DNA of 8,563 bases from Bacteroidales bacterium UBA3742 (GTDB lineage Bacteria; Bacteroidota; Bacteroidia; Bacteroidales; Paludibacteraceae), in assembly GCA_002371785.1 (NCBI GenBank), contig DFGU01000073.1, positions 33,557 to 42,119 of the forward strand, read 5' to 3'. Shown here in pieces: positions 1 to 6,131 of this stretch (the first letter of the stretch is position 1; each line of letters opens with the position of its first letter). The notes beneath the pieces are model-generated. The model did not search any database, was not told the DNA's origin, and saw only the letters and a list, made by a program, of their open reading frames with translations. Position numbers and translations under genes: made by a program.

Positions 1-162
1 GGATAATGTCACCGCCTCACCCGTTGTACCCAGTACAACGATATAGTCGATCTGGCCGCTCAACTGGCGGTCCAGCAGGCGGTCGAGTGCCGGAAAATCT
101 ACCTTACCTTCCGGCGTGAAAGGGGTGATCAGGGCTGTGCCAAGTCCGTATAATTTAGTCAT
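1..162 (-). CDS. dapA: 4-hydroxy-tetrahydrodipicolinate synthase, N-terminal part (cut by window edge)
   Basis: DapA condenses pyruvate with aspartate semialdehyde, the first committed step of the diaminopimelate/lysine pathway in the cytosol. Only the first 54 codons lie in the window; the gene runs off the left edge. The visible protein begins MTKLYGLGTALITPFT, the usual first strand of this TIM-barrel family. It reaches GTTGEAVTLS at residues 45-54, matching the family motif GTTGE(S)xTL, in which the two threonines (46, 47 here) help bind pyruvate. The catalytic lysine is outside the window. The ATG shares eight bases (ATGACTAA) with the end of the upstream DUF6913-like gene, so translation is probably coupled and the gene is the last visible member of the leftward operon. 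The start is supported by homology at the very N-terminus. The DapA-like superfamily includes N-acetylneuraminate lyase, but GTTGE and the ligA neighbourhood favour DapA. Confidence 0.9.
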   Translation of the reverse strand, partial: MTKLYGLGTALITPFTPEGKVDFPALDRLLDRQLSGQIDYIVVLGTTGEAVTLS

Positions 163-679
163 TGCTTTTGATTTGCTTTAAGAAGTAAATAATTTGTTCG
201 AACAAGAAGAGCGGATTGTCTTGCGGTTCGGTTTGTATCATGAAGTCGAGCAAACCGTTGTCGCGTTGCATGCCGGTCTTGAAATCAGCACGGGCATACA
301 TGGTCATATATTCCATCGGCAGCGAAGGCGTCTGGGTCAGGTCGATGAGCAGGTCGTACTGACGACGTTGCAGCGACTCGATCAAGTCGCTATGCGGTAT
401 GCCGAAGAAGTTATGATCCTTCTGACCCATAATTCGGCTCTGGGGCAGGATAGGGGACTGTATCTCCTTCTTTGGGGCGTAGCCCAGCAACACAACATCT
501 TTGTCGTCGGCCAATAGGCGCTTGCGAATGGTGTCGGTCACCACGCGGTTGTCTTCCATGAGATCGCTCTCATAGATGATCAGCACGCTGCGCACCTGGT
601 TGTAGCGCGGAAAGCGCACGTTGCGCGCCGGTTGACGGCGTTGAAAAAACCGAAAAATAAATGCTCTGATCTTGTTCAT
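155..679 (-). CDS. DUF6913-like conserved Bacteroidales protein of unknown function
   Basis: A 174-residue protein I recognise only as resembling the DUF6913 family; in other Bacteroidales I recall a similar gene between ligA and dapA. No enzymatic motif is visible. The N-terminus (MNKIRAFIFRFFQRRQPARN) is strongly basic and amphipathic, without a cleavable signal or clear membrane segment. The middle (residues about 30-120) alternates hydrophobic strands such as VRSVLIIYE, KDVVLLGY and YDLLIDLTQ with helices, as in a small alpha/beta fold. The C-terminus (NPLFLFEQIIYFLKQI) is a hydrophobic helix. It starts 9 bases after the ligA stop and overlaps dapA by 8 bases, so it is co-transcribed with both. 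The family link is from memory. No function is claimed. Confidence 0.82.
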   Translation of the reverse strand: MNKIRAFIFRFFQRRQPARNVRFPRYNQVRSVLIIYESDLMEDNRVVTDTIRKRLLADDKDVVLLGYAPKKEIQSPILPQSRIMGQKDHNFFGIPHSDLIESLQRRQYDLLIDLTQTPSLPMEYMTMYARADFKTGMQRDNGLLDFMIQTEPQDNPLFLFEQIIYFLKQIKSND

Positions 680-688
680 ATCTTGGTT

Positions 689-2767
689 TTATAGTGTTAT
701 TCTTTCCAAAAACTCCTCCTCGCTCACGAGCGGAATACCCAGCGATTCGGCTTTCTTGCGTTTCTCAGGACCCATATTCTCGCCGGCCAGCACAAACGAG
801 GTCTTCTTGGATATACTGCCGGCATTCTTGCCGCCGTTCGCCTCGATGAGGGCTTTGTATTCGTCGCGACTGTGCTGGCTGAACGTACCGGAAATCACGA
901 TGGTCTGTCCGGCCAACGCATCGCTGGTAGGTTCGGGCGCTGCCTCGCCTTCCATCTGCAGGCCTGCACGGCGCAGTCGATCCAGGATCTCCATATTGCC
1001 CATGTCGCTGAAGTAGGCTACGATATTGTCGGCTATCTGTGGTCCTACATCTTCTATGCCACACAGCTGCTCCGTGGTGGCCCATTGCAACGAATCGATC
1101 GTATTGTAGCGTCGTGCTATCTTCTTGGCCGTCGTCTCGCCTACCATGCGGATGCCGAGTGCAAACAGCACGCGAGCCCAGGGTACCTGCTTCGATGCCT
1201 CAATGCCGTCCAGGATATTCTGCGCACTCTTCTCGCCGAGTCGCTCTTGCGCCGCGATATCTTCCAACTTCAAGTCGTAGATATCCGCAATGTTATGCAA
1301 CAAACCCTTCTGGTATAATAGGTCGATTGTCTCAGCCCCCAGACCGTCTATGTTCATGGCCTTCCGGCTGACAAAATGCTCTATCTTGCCTTTCAGTTGC
1401 GGCGGACAGCCGGCCTCATTCGGGCACCGCCATGCTGCCTCACCTTCTACCCGCACGAGCGGAGTTCCGCACTCCGGGCAGGTGGTGGGGAAGGAATACA
1501 TCATTCCATCATTGAGCGATGCAGTCGCGCTCATTTCATCATTTCGGTCGGCACGACCGACGATCTTCGGGATGATCTCTCCCCCTTTTTCTACCCATAC
1601 CCGGTCGCCCGGACGGATATCCAGTTGGCGGATAAAATCCTCGTTATGCAGCGTAGCGCGTTGTACCATCGTACCGCTTAGTTGCACCGGCTCCAGATTT
1701 GCTACCGGTGTTACAACACCCGTGCGGCCTACCTGATACGTGATCTCTCGGAGCAGCGTCAATTGCTTCTCTGCCGGGAATTTATACGCAATGGCCCAAC
1801 GGGGTGTCTTGGCCGTATAGCCCAGTTCCTCCTGTTGCGCCAGGTTGTTCACTTTCAGCACGATACCATCCGTTGCGACAGGCAGGTTCTTGCGCTCGGT
1901 ATCCCAGTAGGCGATATACGCCATCACCTCATCTACTGAGTGGCATACCTTGATGGCATCCGAGATATGGAAGCCCCAAGCCTTGGCGGTCTCCAGTCGC
2001 TCGTAGTGCGTTGTGCCCGGCAGGTTCTCGCCCAACATATAGTAGAGGTATGCGTCCAGTCCGCGGCGCGCCACTTCACGCGGGTCTTGCAGTTTCAGCG
2101 TACCGCTGGCGGCATTTCTCGGATTGGCAAACAGCGGTTCTTCCTGTTCCTCGCGTTCTCTGTTCAGCGCCTCAAAACGCTCCCAGGGGAGCAGCACCTC
2201 GCCGCGGAGCTCAAACCATTCCGGCACATCCTCGCGCTCAATGCGCCATGGAACGGACGGTATGGTCTTGATATTCTCAATCACATTATCCCCTTGCTGT
2301 CCGTCGCCACGCGTGAGGGCTTTCACCAGTACGCCCTTTTCGTACCAAAGCGAGATACTCAGTCCGTCGTACTTCAGTTCGCATACGATCTCTACCCCCG
2401 CCGGCAACTTACGTACCCATTCTTCGATCTCCTCCCGCGAATAACTGTTGGCCAGCGAGAGCATCGGATAACGGTGCTTCACCTGCTCAAATGCCTTGCT
2501 CTTAGGTTTCTCATTATTGAAGACAACAATGTTAGTGTACGTATTTCCTGAGTCCGAACCCACATGTTGAGTGGGTGAGGACGCATCAAACATATCGGGG
2601 TATTGTGCCTCCAAGGCCTGCAGGCGATGCATCTTCTCGTCGAACTCACGGTCCGACATCGTAGGTGCATTCAGAACGTAGTACTTGTAGTTCTGCTCCT
2701 CCAGTTCGCGGCGCAAGGCACGTAGTTCCTCACGTTCAGGGTTTTCTATTTCAGAGAAAAGATCCAT
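689..2767 (-). CDS. ligA: NAD+-dependent DNA ligase LigA
   Basis: LigA seals nicks in duplex DNA during replication and repair, using NAD+ to adenylate an active-site lysine. All domains of the 692-residue protein are visible. Domain Ia has YYVLNAPTMSDREFD (29-43). The adenylation domain has the KYDG nucleophile (Lys132) and TRGDG (152-156). The OB fold follows (about 330-415). A zinc finger has Cys430, Cys433, Cys448 and Cys454. Helix-hairpin-helix repeats span about 500-590 (RLGEKSAQNI, IEDVGPQIADNI), and a BRCT domain about 614-692 contains SISKKTSFVLAGENMG. It is about 20 residues longer than E. coli LigA, mostly because of an AT-rich insertion at residues 73-92. The ATG overlaps the stop of the upstream nuclease gene by one base (TGATG), so translation may be coupled; the DUF6913-like gene follows after 9 bases. 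Identification is certain. Confidence 0.98.
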   Translation of the reverse strand: MDLFSEIENPEREELRALRRELEEQNYKYYVLNAPTMSDREFDEKMHRLQALEAQYPDMFDASSPTQHVGSDSGNTYTNIVVFNNEKPKSKAFEQVKHRYPMLSLANSYSREEIEEWVRKLPAGVEIVCELKYDGLSISLWYEKGVLVKALTRGDGQQGDNVIENIKTIPSVPWRIEREDVPEWFELRGEVLLPWERFEALNREREEQEEPLFANPRNAASGTLKLQDPREVARRGLDAYLYYMLGENLPGTTHYERLETAKAWGFHISDAIKVCHSVDEVMAYIAYWDTERKNLPVATDGIVLKVNNLAQQEELGYTAKTPRWAIAYKFPAEKQLTLLREITYQVGRTGVVTPVANLEPVQLSGTMVQRATLHNEDFIRQLDIRPGDRVWVEKGGEIIPKIVGRADRNDEMSATASLNDGMMYSFPTTCPECGTPLVRVEGEAAWRCPNEAGCPPQLKGKIEHFVSRKAMNIDGLGAETIDLLYQKGLLHNIADIYDLKLEDIAAQERLGEKSAQNILDGIEASKQVPWARVLFALGIRMVGETTAKKIARRYNTIDSLQWATTEQLCGIEDVGPQIADNIVAYFSDMGNMEILDRLRRAGLQMEGEAAPEPTSDALAGQTIVISGTFSQHSRDEYKALIEANGGKNAGSISKKTSFVLAGENMGPEKRKKAESLGIPLVSEEEFLERITL

Positions 2768-4287
2768 CAGGGCACAATAAATTTGCGTTGATATACTTGT
2801 CCGTTAAAGTAGATATAGAACACGTACATGCCGGATGTCTGTGGCAATTGCACTTCTTGAAAACTGCTGGTGATGGCTTGCATCTCCACCTTGTTTCCAT
2901 GCATCGTGTAGATGGCGTAGTAGCTCGGACTCTCGGTGATATACGCATTGCGGATGGTCATGGTGTGCAGGTTATGCTCCAGTATTTCTTCACTGTTGAT
3001 CGACGGGCTGGGGTCATACACGAGCGTACTATCCAGTTTCAGTCCCACCAGCACGGGGTCGTGGTCCGAACAACGGAACATACTCAGGTCGCTCGATTTC
3101 TGGTAGTTGTAGCGATCGTCCTCGTCCGAATTGATGTGATAGCCGGCCATACCGGTCACCTGGCGATACATCGTCTCGTTGGTGATGGCATGGTCGATAT
3201 AGCTGGCCAGACCGCTGAACATGTAGCTATAGCTGCTGTCGGCATGGAAGGCGCGGTGCAGATCTATCAATCCTTTATCCATGAAGAGTTTAATAGGTGC
3301 GGTGTAGGCGTAGCAGTTCAGATCACCCATGATGAGCAGGTCTTTGTCCCGAACGTTCTTGCTACCGCTGTACGAGTTGTAGAGTTCCACTACGGCTCTC
3401 GCTTCATTCACGCGGCGATCCTCATCGCCGGTATTCATGGCCTTGAAGTGGTTGATCGAGTAGTTGAAGCGTTCGCCGGTAGCTATTTCACGGAAACATA
3501 CAATCTTCTTGCGATTCTGCACCTCCACATCCGTCTTGGCCGGTTGACCGACAGGCTCCACTTTGTTGGCGTCATAGACATAGTCCACTTTCTGGAACGT
3601 ACCCGTAGCAGCATCGTGAAAGTACTTATACTGGCGTCCGGGCAAGTTTTGGTTCAGGTCGTTGACAATCTCCTCCACTGCCTCATCGCCTTGCTGCAGC
3701 TCCACCAGTCCGTACACGTCGGCATTGATCTTCTTGAGCGCCTTGCTGATCTTGGCGCGCTGATCTTGGTGCTCCGAGTAACTGTCTGCACCCATCGAAC
3801 CCCAGGTCATGTAGTAGTTCTCCAGGTTGAATCCGCATATGAGCAGGCGGTAGTCGCCCAGGTCGGGTATGCCTTTCTCCAGGTCGGCACGCGTGTTGCC
3901 GCTCCATGTGCCGCCTTGCCAGGTCAGGCTATTGGTGCTGTTCACTTTCACTTTCAGTCCGATAATCTTTTCGCCGCAACGGTGGTAACCGCTGATGCCC
4001 GAGATAGAGAACATGCAGTTGTTGTTCACCCGCACCGTGGCGTTGTAGTCGGCTGTACCGATATAGCCGTGACTCTCCGGCTGGAACTTACGCCAGGGCG
4101 AGACGGTATAGTTGCCGTTCGCATTGCCGCATACGATCATCGGCACGTCAAAAATCACTGTCTGGTTGATATACGGACGCAGGGCCTCGCCGGTCCAACT
4201 ACTCGGATTGTCCACGCTGATGTGCGTCTGCGCCAGCGCGCATGCGCAAACCGAAATTAGGATAAAAGAGAGTATATATCGTCTCAT
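2767..4287 (-). CDS. Secreted endonuclease/exonuclease/phosphatase-fold protein with T9SS-like C-terminal tail
   Basis: Predicted exported metal-dependent phosphodiesterase, probably a DNase of the ExeM/NucH type; the substrate is inferred. From the chosen start (506 residues), 1-20 form a signal peptide (MRRYILSFILISVCACALAQ). Residues about 21-140 may be an accessory beta domain. The catalytic domain (about 145-420) keeps the family residues: Asn154 (GFNLEN), Glu196 (GLVELQ), His280 (NHFKAMN), Asp322/Asn324 (GDLNCY), Asp365/His366 (YIDHAITN) and Asp408/His409 (SDHDPV). The last 70 or so residues (AIYTMHGNKVEM, GMYVFYIYFNG, YQRKFIVP) resemble a type A type IX secretion sorting domain. An in-frame ATG ten codons upstream (4317) is possible, but the promoter -7 box ends at 4326, leaving almost no leader; the ATG at 4287 gives a normal leader and a clean signal peptide. 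It is the first gene of the operon, overlapping ligA by one base. Confidence 0.88.
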   Translation of the reverse strand: MRRYILSFILISVCACALAQTHISVDNPSSWTGEALRPYINQTVIFDVPMIVCGNANGNYTVSPWRKFQPESHGYIGTADYNATVRVNNNCMFSISGISGYHRCGEKIIGLKVKVNSTNSLTWQGGTWSGNTRADLEKGIPDLGDYRLLICGFNLENYYMTWGSMGADSYSEHQDQRAKISKALKKINADVYGLVELQQGDEAVEEIVNDLNQNLPGRQYKYFHDAATGTFQKVDYVYDANKVEPVGQPAKTDVEVQNRKKIVCFREIATGERFNYSINHFKAMNTGDEDRRVNEARAVVELYNSYSGSKNVRDKDLLIMGDLNCYAYTAPIKLFMDKGLIDLHRAFHADSSYSYMFSGLASYIDHAITNETMYRQVTGMAGYHINSDEDDRYNYQKSSDLSMFRCSDHDPVLVGLKLDSTLVYDPSPSINSEEILEHNLHTMTIRNAYITESPSYYAIYTMHGNKVEMQAITSSFQEVQLPQTSGMYVFYIYFNGQVYQRKFIVP

Positions 4288-4325
4288 GGCACGAGAATTT
4301 ACACTTTTTTTATTCATTTAGCGTG

Positions 4326-4357
4326 CAAAGTTACAAAAAAGTTTGCACACTTCCAAA
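4326..4357 (-). promoter_or_regulatory. Bacteroidales-type promoter for the nuclease-ligA-DUF6913-dapA operon
   Basis: On the minus strand the -33 box is TTTG (4357-4354), followed by exactly 20 bases and the -7 box TAACTTTG (4333-4326), a perfect TAnnTTTG. Transcription should begin near 4319-4323. This is only a few bases before the ATG at 4317 and about 35 bases before the ATG at 4287, which is why the latter start is preferred. The promoter overlaps the opposing divIC promoter. Confidence 0.8.
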
Positions 4358-4373
4358 TTTTTGCGTAACTTTG
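4342..4373 (+). promoter_or_regulatory. Bacteroidales-type promoter for the divIC-ruvC operon
   Basis: The -33 box TTTG (4342-4345), a 20-base spacer and the -7 box TAACTTTG (4366-4373) match the consensus exactly. A start site near 4377-4380 leaves a leader of about 15 bases before the ATG at 4394. It also rules out the in-frame ATG at 4343, which lies inside the -33 box. Bases 4342-4357 are shared with the divergent promoter. Confidence 0.8.
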
Positions 4374-4393
4374 CAGTCGAAAATCGCAAAACA

Positions 4394-4723
4394 ATGTCAG
4401 AAAACAAGATTAATTGGGCTCGAGTGTGGGAAATTACCCGCAAATATATACTTAACAAGTATATCATTGTGTTGCTCATCTTCGGCATAGTGATGGTCTT
4501 TGTGGGCAACCAGAGTGCCGTGCAACGTCTGCAGCGCGCCAAGGTCATCGATAGTCTGCGTACCGAGCGCGATCAGTACCGCGATCGTACCGCCCAGCTC
4601 GACGAGCGTATGCGCCAGTTGCGCGCCAACAAGGATAGCCTCGAACGCTTTGCCCGCGAGCACTACCTGATGCATTGCGATGAGGAAGATGTCTATATTG
4701 TGAAGGACGATACTATCGATTGA
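4394..4723 (+). CDS. FtsB/DivIC-family septum formation initiator
   Basis: A 109-residue bitopic membrane protein of the FtsB/DivIC family, which joins the division complex (in well-studied bacteria with FtsL/FtsQ or DivIB equivalents) at midcell. A basic N-terminus (1-21) precedes one membrane helix (about 22-38, YIIVLLIFGIVMVFVG). A polar coiled coil follows (about 42-84), rich in Arg, Glu, Gln and Leu. The family signature comes last: DSLERFAREHYLMHCDEED (81-99) and VYIVKD, matching the usual LExxARExxxM...E.VY pattern. The start at 4394 is chosen because an upstream in-frame ATG (4343) lies inside the promoter and would add a tail before the MSENK N-terminus. It is the first gene of a three-gene operon with a 1-base gap to the next gene. 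Whether it is the functional FtsB or DivIC equivalent cannot be told from sequence. Confidence 0.88.
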   Translation: MSENKINWARVWEITRKYILNKYIIVLLIFGIVMVFVGNQSAVQRLQRAKVIDSLRTERDQYRDRTAQLDERMRQLRANKDSLERFAREHYLMHCDEEDVYIVKDDTID

Positions 4724-4724
4724 T

Positions 4725-4937
4725 ATGAAACGACTACGTAAATCCGACTATTGGCTTATCGCCGGCATGCTGGTGCTGCTGGCGGGTGCCGTGATGAGTC
4801 TGCGCGACATGGAACCGGAGGCCAACTACGTGCTCATCGCCGGTGCGGTGCTGGTCTTTATCCGTGGACTGATTCGTACCCACGAACGCGACGAACAAAC
4901 GCCTGACAACCAGCCGGAAAAACCCGATGCAGAATAA
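4725..4937 (+). CDS. Small two-helix membrane protein between divIC and ruvC
   Basis: A 70-residue protein with no recognised function. It begins MKRLRKSDYW, basic and probably cytoplasmic. Two hydrophobic segments follow, about 10-26 (WLIAGMLVLLAGAVMSL) and about 35-50 (YVLIAGAVLVFIRGLI), separated by an acidic turn (RDMEPEAN). The tail is polar and proline/acid rich (about 51-70). The expected topology is a hairpin with both ends in the cytoplasm. It starts one base after the divIC stop (TGATATG) and overlaps ruvC by 11 bases, so it is clearly translated as part of the operon. Position suggests a cell-envelope or division accessory role, but that is only inference. Confidence 0.82.
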   Translation: MKRLRKSDYWLIAGMLVLLAGAVMSLRDMEPEANYVLIAGAVLVFIRGLIRTHERDEQTPDNQPEKPDAE

Positions 4938-5559
4938 ACTGGTTCACCATCATCGCATCCTCGGTATCGACCCTGGTACGCTCTTTATGGGCTGGGCGAT
5001 ACTGGACACGGAGGGACAACAAGTCTCTATCGTCGATTTCGATGTGCTCGATGTGCATAAACTGGAGGGACAGTACCCGCGTCTGCAGCGTGAGTTCTTC
5101 TTCCTGTGCGACCTCATCGACCGCTATAAACCTACCACTCTGGCTATCGAGACCCAGTTTGTGGACAAGAACCCGCAGACCATGATCAAGATCGTCCACG
5201 CACAGGGCGTTGCCATCGCTGCAGCACTCAGCCGGGATATCCCCGTCAACGAGTACTCGCCCATGAAGATCAAGATGGCCATTACCGGCAACGGTCATAG
5301 CTCCAAGCAGCAAGTGGCCGGTATGCTCCAGCGCTTCCTGCATATCCCTGACGAACAAATGCCTAAGAAGCTTGATGCTACCGATGCCCTCGCTATCGCC
5401 TACTGCCATTTTCTCCAACTCGGACTCCCCATAAATAGGGAGAGTGGCGCCAAGGACTGGACCACTTTTGCCAAGCGCAAGGGACTGACCGACAAATCCC
5501 TCACCGGTCCCGCCGCCCAACTGGCTGCAGCATTGGCTACGGTGAAAAAGAAAAAGTAG
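4927..5559 (+). CDS. ruvC: Crossover junction endodeoxyribonuclease RuvC
   Basis: RuvC resolves Holliday junctions made during homologous recombination, cutting two strands symmetrically in a Mg2+-dependent reaction and working with the RuvAB motor. The RNase H-like fold and four acidic catalytic residues are present: Asp15 (ILGIDPGT), Glu75 (LAIETQFVDKN), and Asp150 and Asp153 (KKLDATDALAIAYCH). The DNA-binding loop region NPQTMIKIVHAQG (82-94) is also conserved. At 210 residues it exceeds the 173 of E. coli; the extra length is a C-terminal extension (about 170-210) ending in four lysines. The ATG lies inside the upstream membrane-protein gene (11-base overlap), and no better start exists because the first strand begins at residue 10. 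No terminator hairpin follows; A-rich 7-base repeats start at the stop codon. Confidence 0.96.
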   Translation: MQNKLVHHHRILGIDPGTLFMGWAILDTEGQQVSIVDFDVLDVHKLEGQYPRLQREFFFLCDLIDRYKPTTLAIETQFVDKNPQTMIKIVHAQGVAIAAALSRDIPVNEYSPMKIKMAITGNGHSSKQQVAGMLQRFLHIPDEQMPKKLDATDALAIAYCHFLQLGLPINRESGAKDWTTFAKRKGLTDKSLTGPAAQLAAALATVKKKK

Positions 5560-5586
5560 TCGAAAGTCGAAAGAAAAAAGAAAAAA
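5559..5586. repeat. 7-base tandem repeat at the ruvC stop
   Basis: Starting at the last base of the ruvC stop codon are two copies of GTCGAAA and two of GAAAAAA, with G recurring at 5559, 5566, 5573, 5580 and 5587. The A-rich run continues to 5595. It is short and may be replication slippage. No hairpin is visible. Confidence 0.6.
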
Positions 5587-5606
5587 GCAAAAAAATATCC
5601 CTAAAA

Positions 5607-5638
5607 TTTGGTAGTGTCAATTTTTTGTTGTATCTTTG
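5607..5638 (+). promoter_or_regulatory. Bacteroidales-type promoter for ferredoxin
   Basis: The -33 box TTTG (5607-5610), a 20-base spacer and the -7 box TATCTTTG (5631-5638) fit the consensus perfectly. Transcription should begin near 5642-5645, giving a leader of about 165 bases before the ferredoxin ATG. That is much longer than the 15-35 bases inferred for the other three promoters here. Confidence 0.8.
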
Positions 5639-5651
5639 CACCGAAAATTGA

Positions 5652-5788
5652 AAAGACCGGCTGCGCCTGATAGAGTATAGACCAGCTGCGCCTGATAGAA
5701 TATAGACCGATTTAGTCTATCAGTCCGAGGGGCGGTCTATCAGTGAAACGGTCTATCAGCGAAGCGGTCTAACAGTGAAACGGTCTTT
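5652..5788 (+). repeat. Inverted-repeat block filling the ferredoxin leader
   Basis: A 137-base block bounded by a perfect 8-base inverted repeat: AAAGACCG (5652-5659) and CGGTCTTT (5781-5788). The left half holds two near-identical 25-base units (5654-5678, 5679-5703) differing at two positions, each containing AGACC and CTGATAGA. The right half holds TCTATCAG at 5716-5723, 5736-5743 and 5752-5759, the exact complement of CTGATAGA (5667-5674, 5692-5699). ATAGACCG (5702-5709) also pairs with CGGTCTAT (5733-5740, 5749-5756). As RNA it could form several mutually exclusive stems; as DNA it resembles a palindromic repeat element. Confidence 0.72.
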
Positions 5789-5796
5789 AATCTAAA
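5733..5796 (+). repeat. 16-base tandem repeat, three units plus one decayed unit
   Basis: Units start at 5733, 5749, 5765 and 5781: CGGTCTATCAGTGAAA, CGGTCTATCAGCGAAG, CGGTCTAACAGTGAAA, and a decayed fourth (CGGTCTTTAATCTAAA). It forms the right half of the larger inverted-repeat block and ends 11 bases before the ferredoxin start codon. Confidence 0.75.
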
Positions 5797-5807
5797 ATTT
5801 ATATATT

Positions 5808-5972
5808 ATGGCTTACAAAATTTCTGATGATTGTATCGCTTGCGGTACGTGTATTGACGAATGTCCGATGGGTGCTATCTCTGAGGGCGAGAAGTATTCA
5901 ATTGATCCGGATGTGTGCACCGAGTGTGGCACATGTGCAGATGTTTGCCCCAGTGGTGCTATCTCCTTGTAA
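5808..5972 (+). CDS. 2[4Fe-4S] ferredoxin
   Basis: A 54-residue low-potential electron carrier of the clostridial/Bacteroides type, accepting electrons from enzymes such as PFOR and passing them to hydrogenase, Rnf or biosynthetic reductases. Both cluster motifs are complete. The first is Cys9-x2-Cys12-x2-Cys15-x3-Cys19-Pro (CIACGTCIDECP). The second is Cys37-x2-Cys40-x2-Cys43-x3-Cys47-Pro (CTECGTCADVCP). In this fold the last cysteine of each motif completes the other cluster. The length is normal for the family and the start is fixed by MAYKISDDC. The gene has its own promoter, an unusually long repeat-filled leader and a strong terminator 28 bases downstream, so it is probably monocistronic. 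A likely partner, nifJ, begins about 1.5 kb downstream. Confidence 0.95.
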   Translation: MAYKISDDCIACGTCIDECPMGAISEGEKYSIDPDVCTECGTCADVCPSGAISL

Positions 5973-5976
5973 GCAT

Positions 5977-5986
5977 CCCCGCGGGG
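5977..5986. repeat. GC palindrome just after the ferredoxin stop
   Basis: CCCCGCGGGG is a perfect 10-base palindrome four bases after the stop codon. As RNA it could form only a three-pair stem with a four-base loop. No T-run follows it, so it is not a terminator by itself; it may protect the 3' end or be incidental. Confidence 0.4.
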
Positions 5987-5999
5987 TATTACAACCGAG

Positions 6000-6027
6000 G
6001 GAACTGCCTTTGGCGGTTCCTTTTTTT
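6000..6027 (+). terminator. Intrinsic terminator of the ferredoxin transcript
   Basis: The stem GGAACTGCC (6000-6008) pairs with GGCGGTTCC (6012-6020) through nine pairs including one wobble. The loop is TTT, and seven T residues follow directly (6021-6027). It ends the ferredoxin message and separates it from the ATPase gene. Confidence 0.88.
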
Positions 6028-6068
6028 GTGCAGAAATGTGGAATAATTGACGAAAAAAGGGTATAATC

Positions 6069-6090
6069 GCATTTTTTTTGTAAAAAATGC
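6069..6090. repeat. Perfect AT-rich hairpin upstream of the ATPase promoter
   Basis: GCATTTTTT (6069-6077), a TTGT loop, and AAAAAATGC (6082-6090) form a nine-pair perfect stem. It lies between the ferredoxin terminator and the ATPase promoter. It could be an operator or a weak bidirectional terminator; its T-run is inside the stem, unlike a standard terminator. Confidence 0.5.
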
Positions 6091-6099
6091 AAACTACAT

Positions 6100-6131
6100 A
6101 TTGCAAAATCCATTCTTTTTTTGTAATTTTG
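6100..6131 (+). promoter_or_regulatory. Bacteroidales-type promoter for the AAA ATPase gene
   Basis: The -33 box is ATTG (6100-6103, one mismatch to TTTG), then 20 bases, then the -7 box TAATTTTG (6124-6131). A start near 6135-6138 leaves about 28 bases to the ATG at 6165. It excludes the upstream in-frame ATG at 6087. A perfect 8-base inverted repeat, TGCAAAAT (6102-6109) and ATTTTGCA (6126-6133), overlaps both boxes and could be an operator. Confidence 0.68.

Noticed and set aside
2665..4260. 531-codon open frame on the plus strand opposite the nuclease and the start of ligA
   Set aside because: It lies wholly antisense to two well-supported genes. Its translation is rich in His, Val and Ile with no recognisable domain, typical of a frame mirrored from a biased coding strand.
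4288..4317. ATG at 4317 as the start of the nuclease
   Set aside because: It would leave only a few bases of leader after the -7 box and put ten polar residues before the signal peptide. The ATG at 4287 fits better, though 4317 cannot be fully excluded.
5652..5796. Ferredoxin leader repeats as a CRISPR array
   Set aside because: Repeat periods are 16 and 25 bases with no unique spacers of normal length, and no cas genes are near.
6047..6066. TTGACG and TATAAT resembling an E. coli sigma-70 promoter
   Set aside because: The boxes are only 9 bases apart instead of about 17, and the other promoters here follow the Bacteroidales TTTG-N20-TAnnTTTG pattern.
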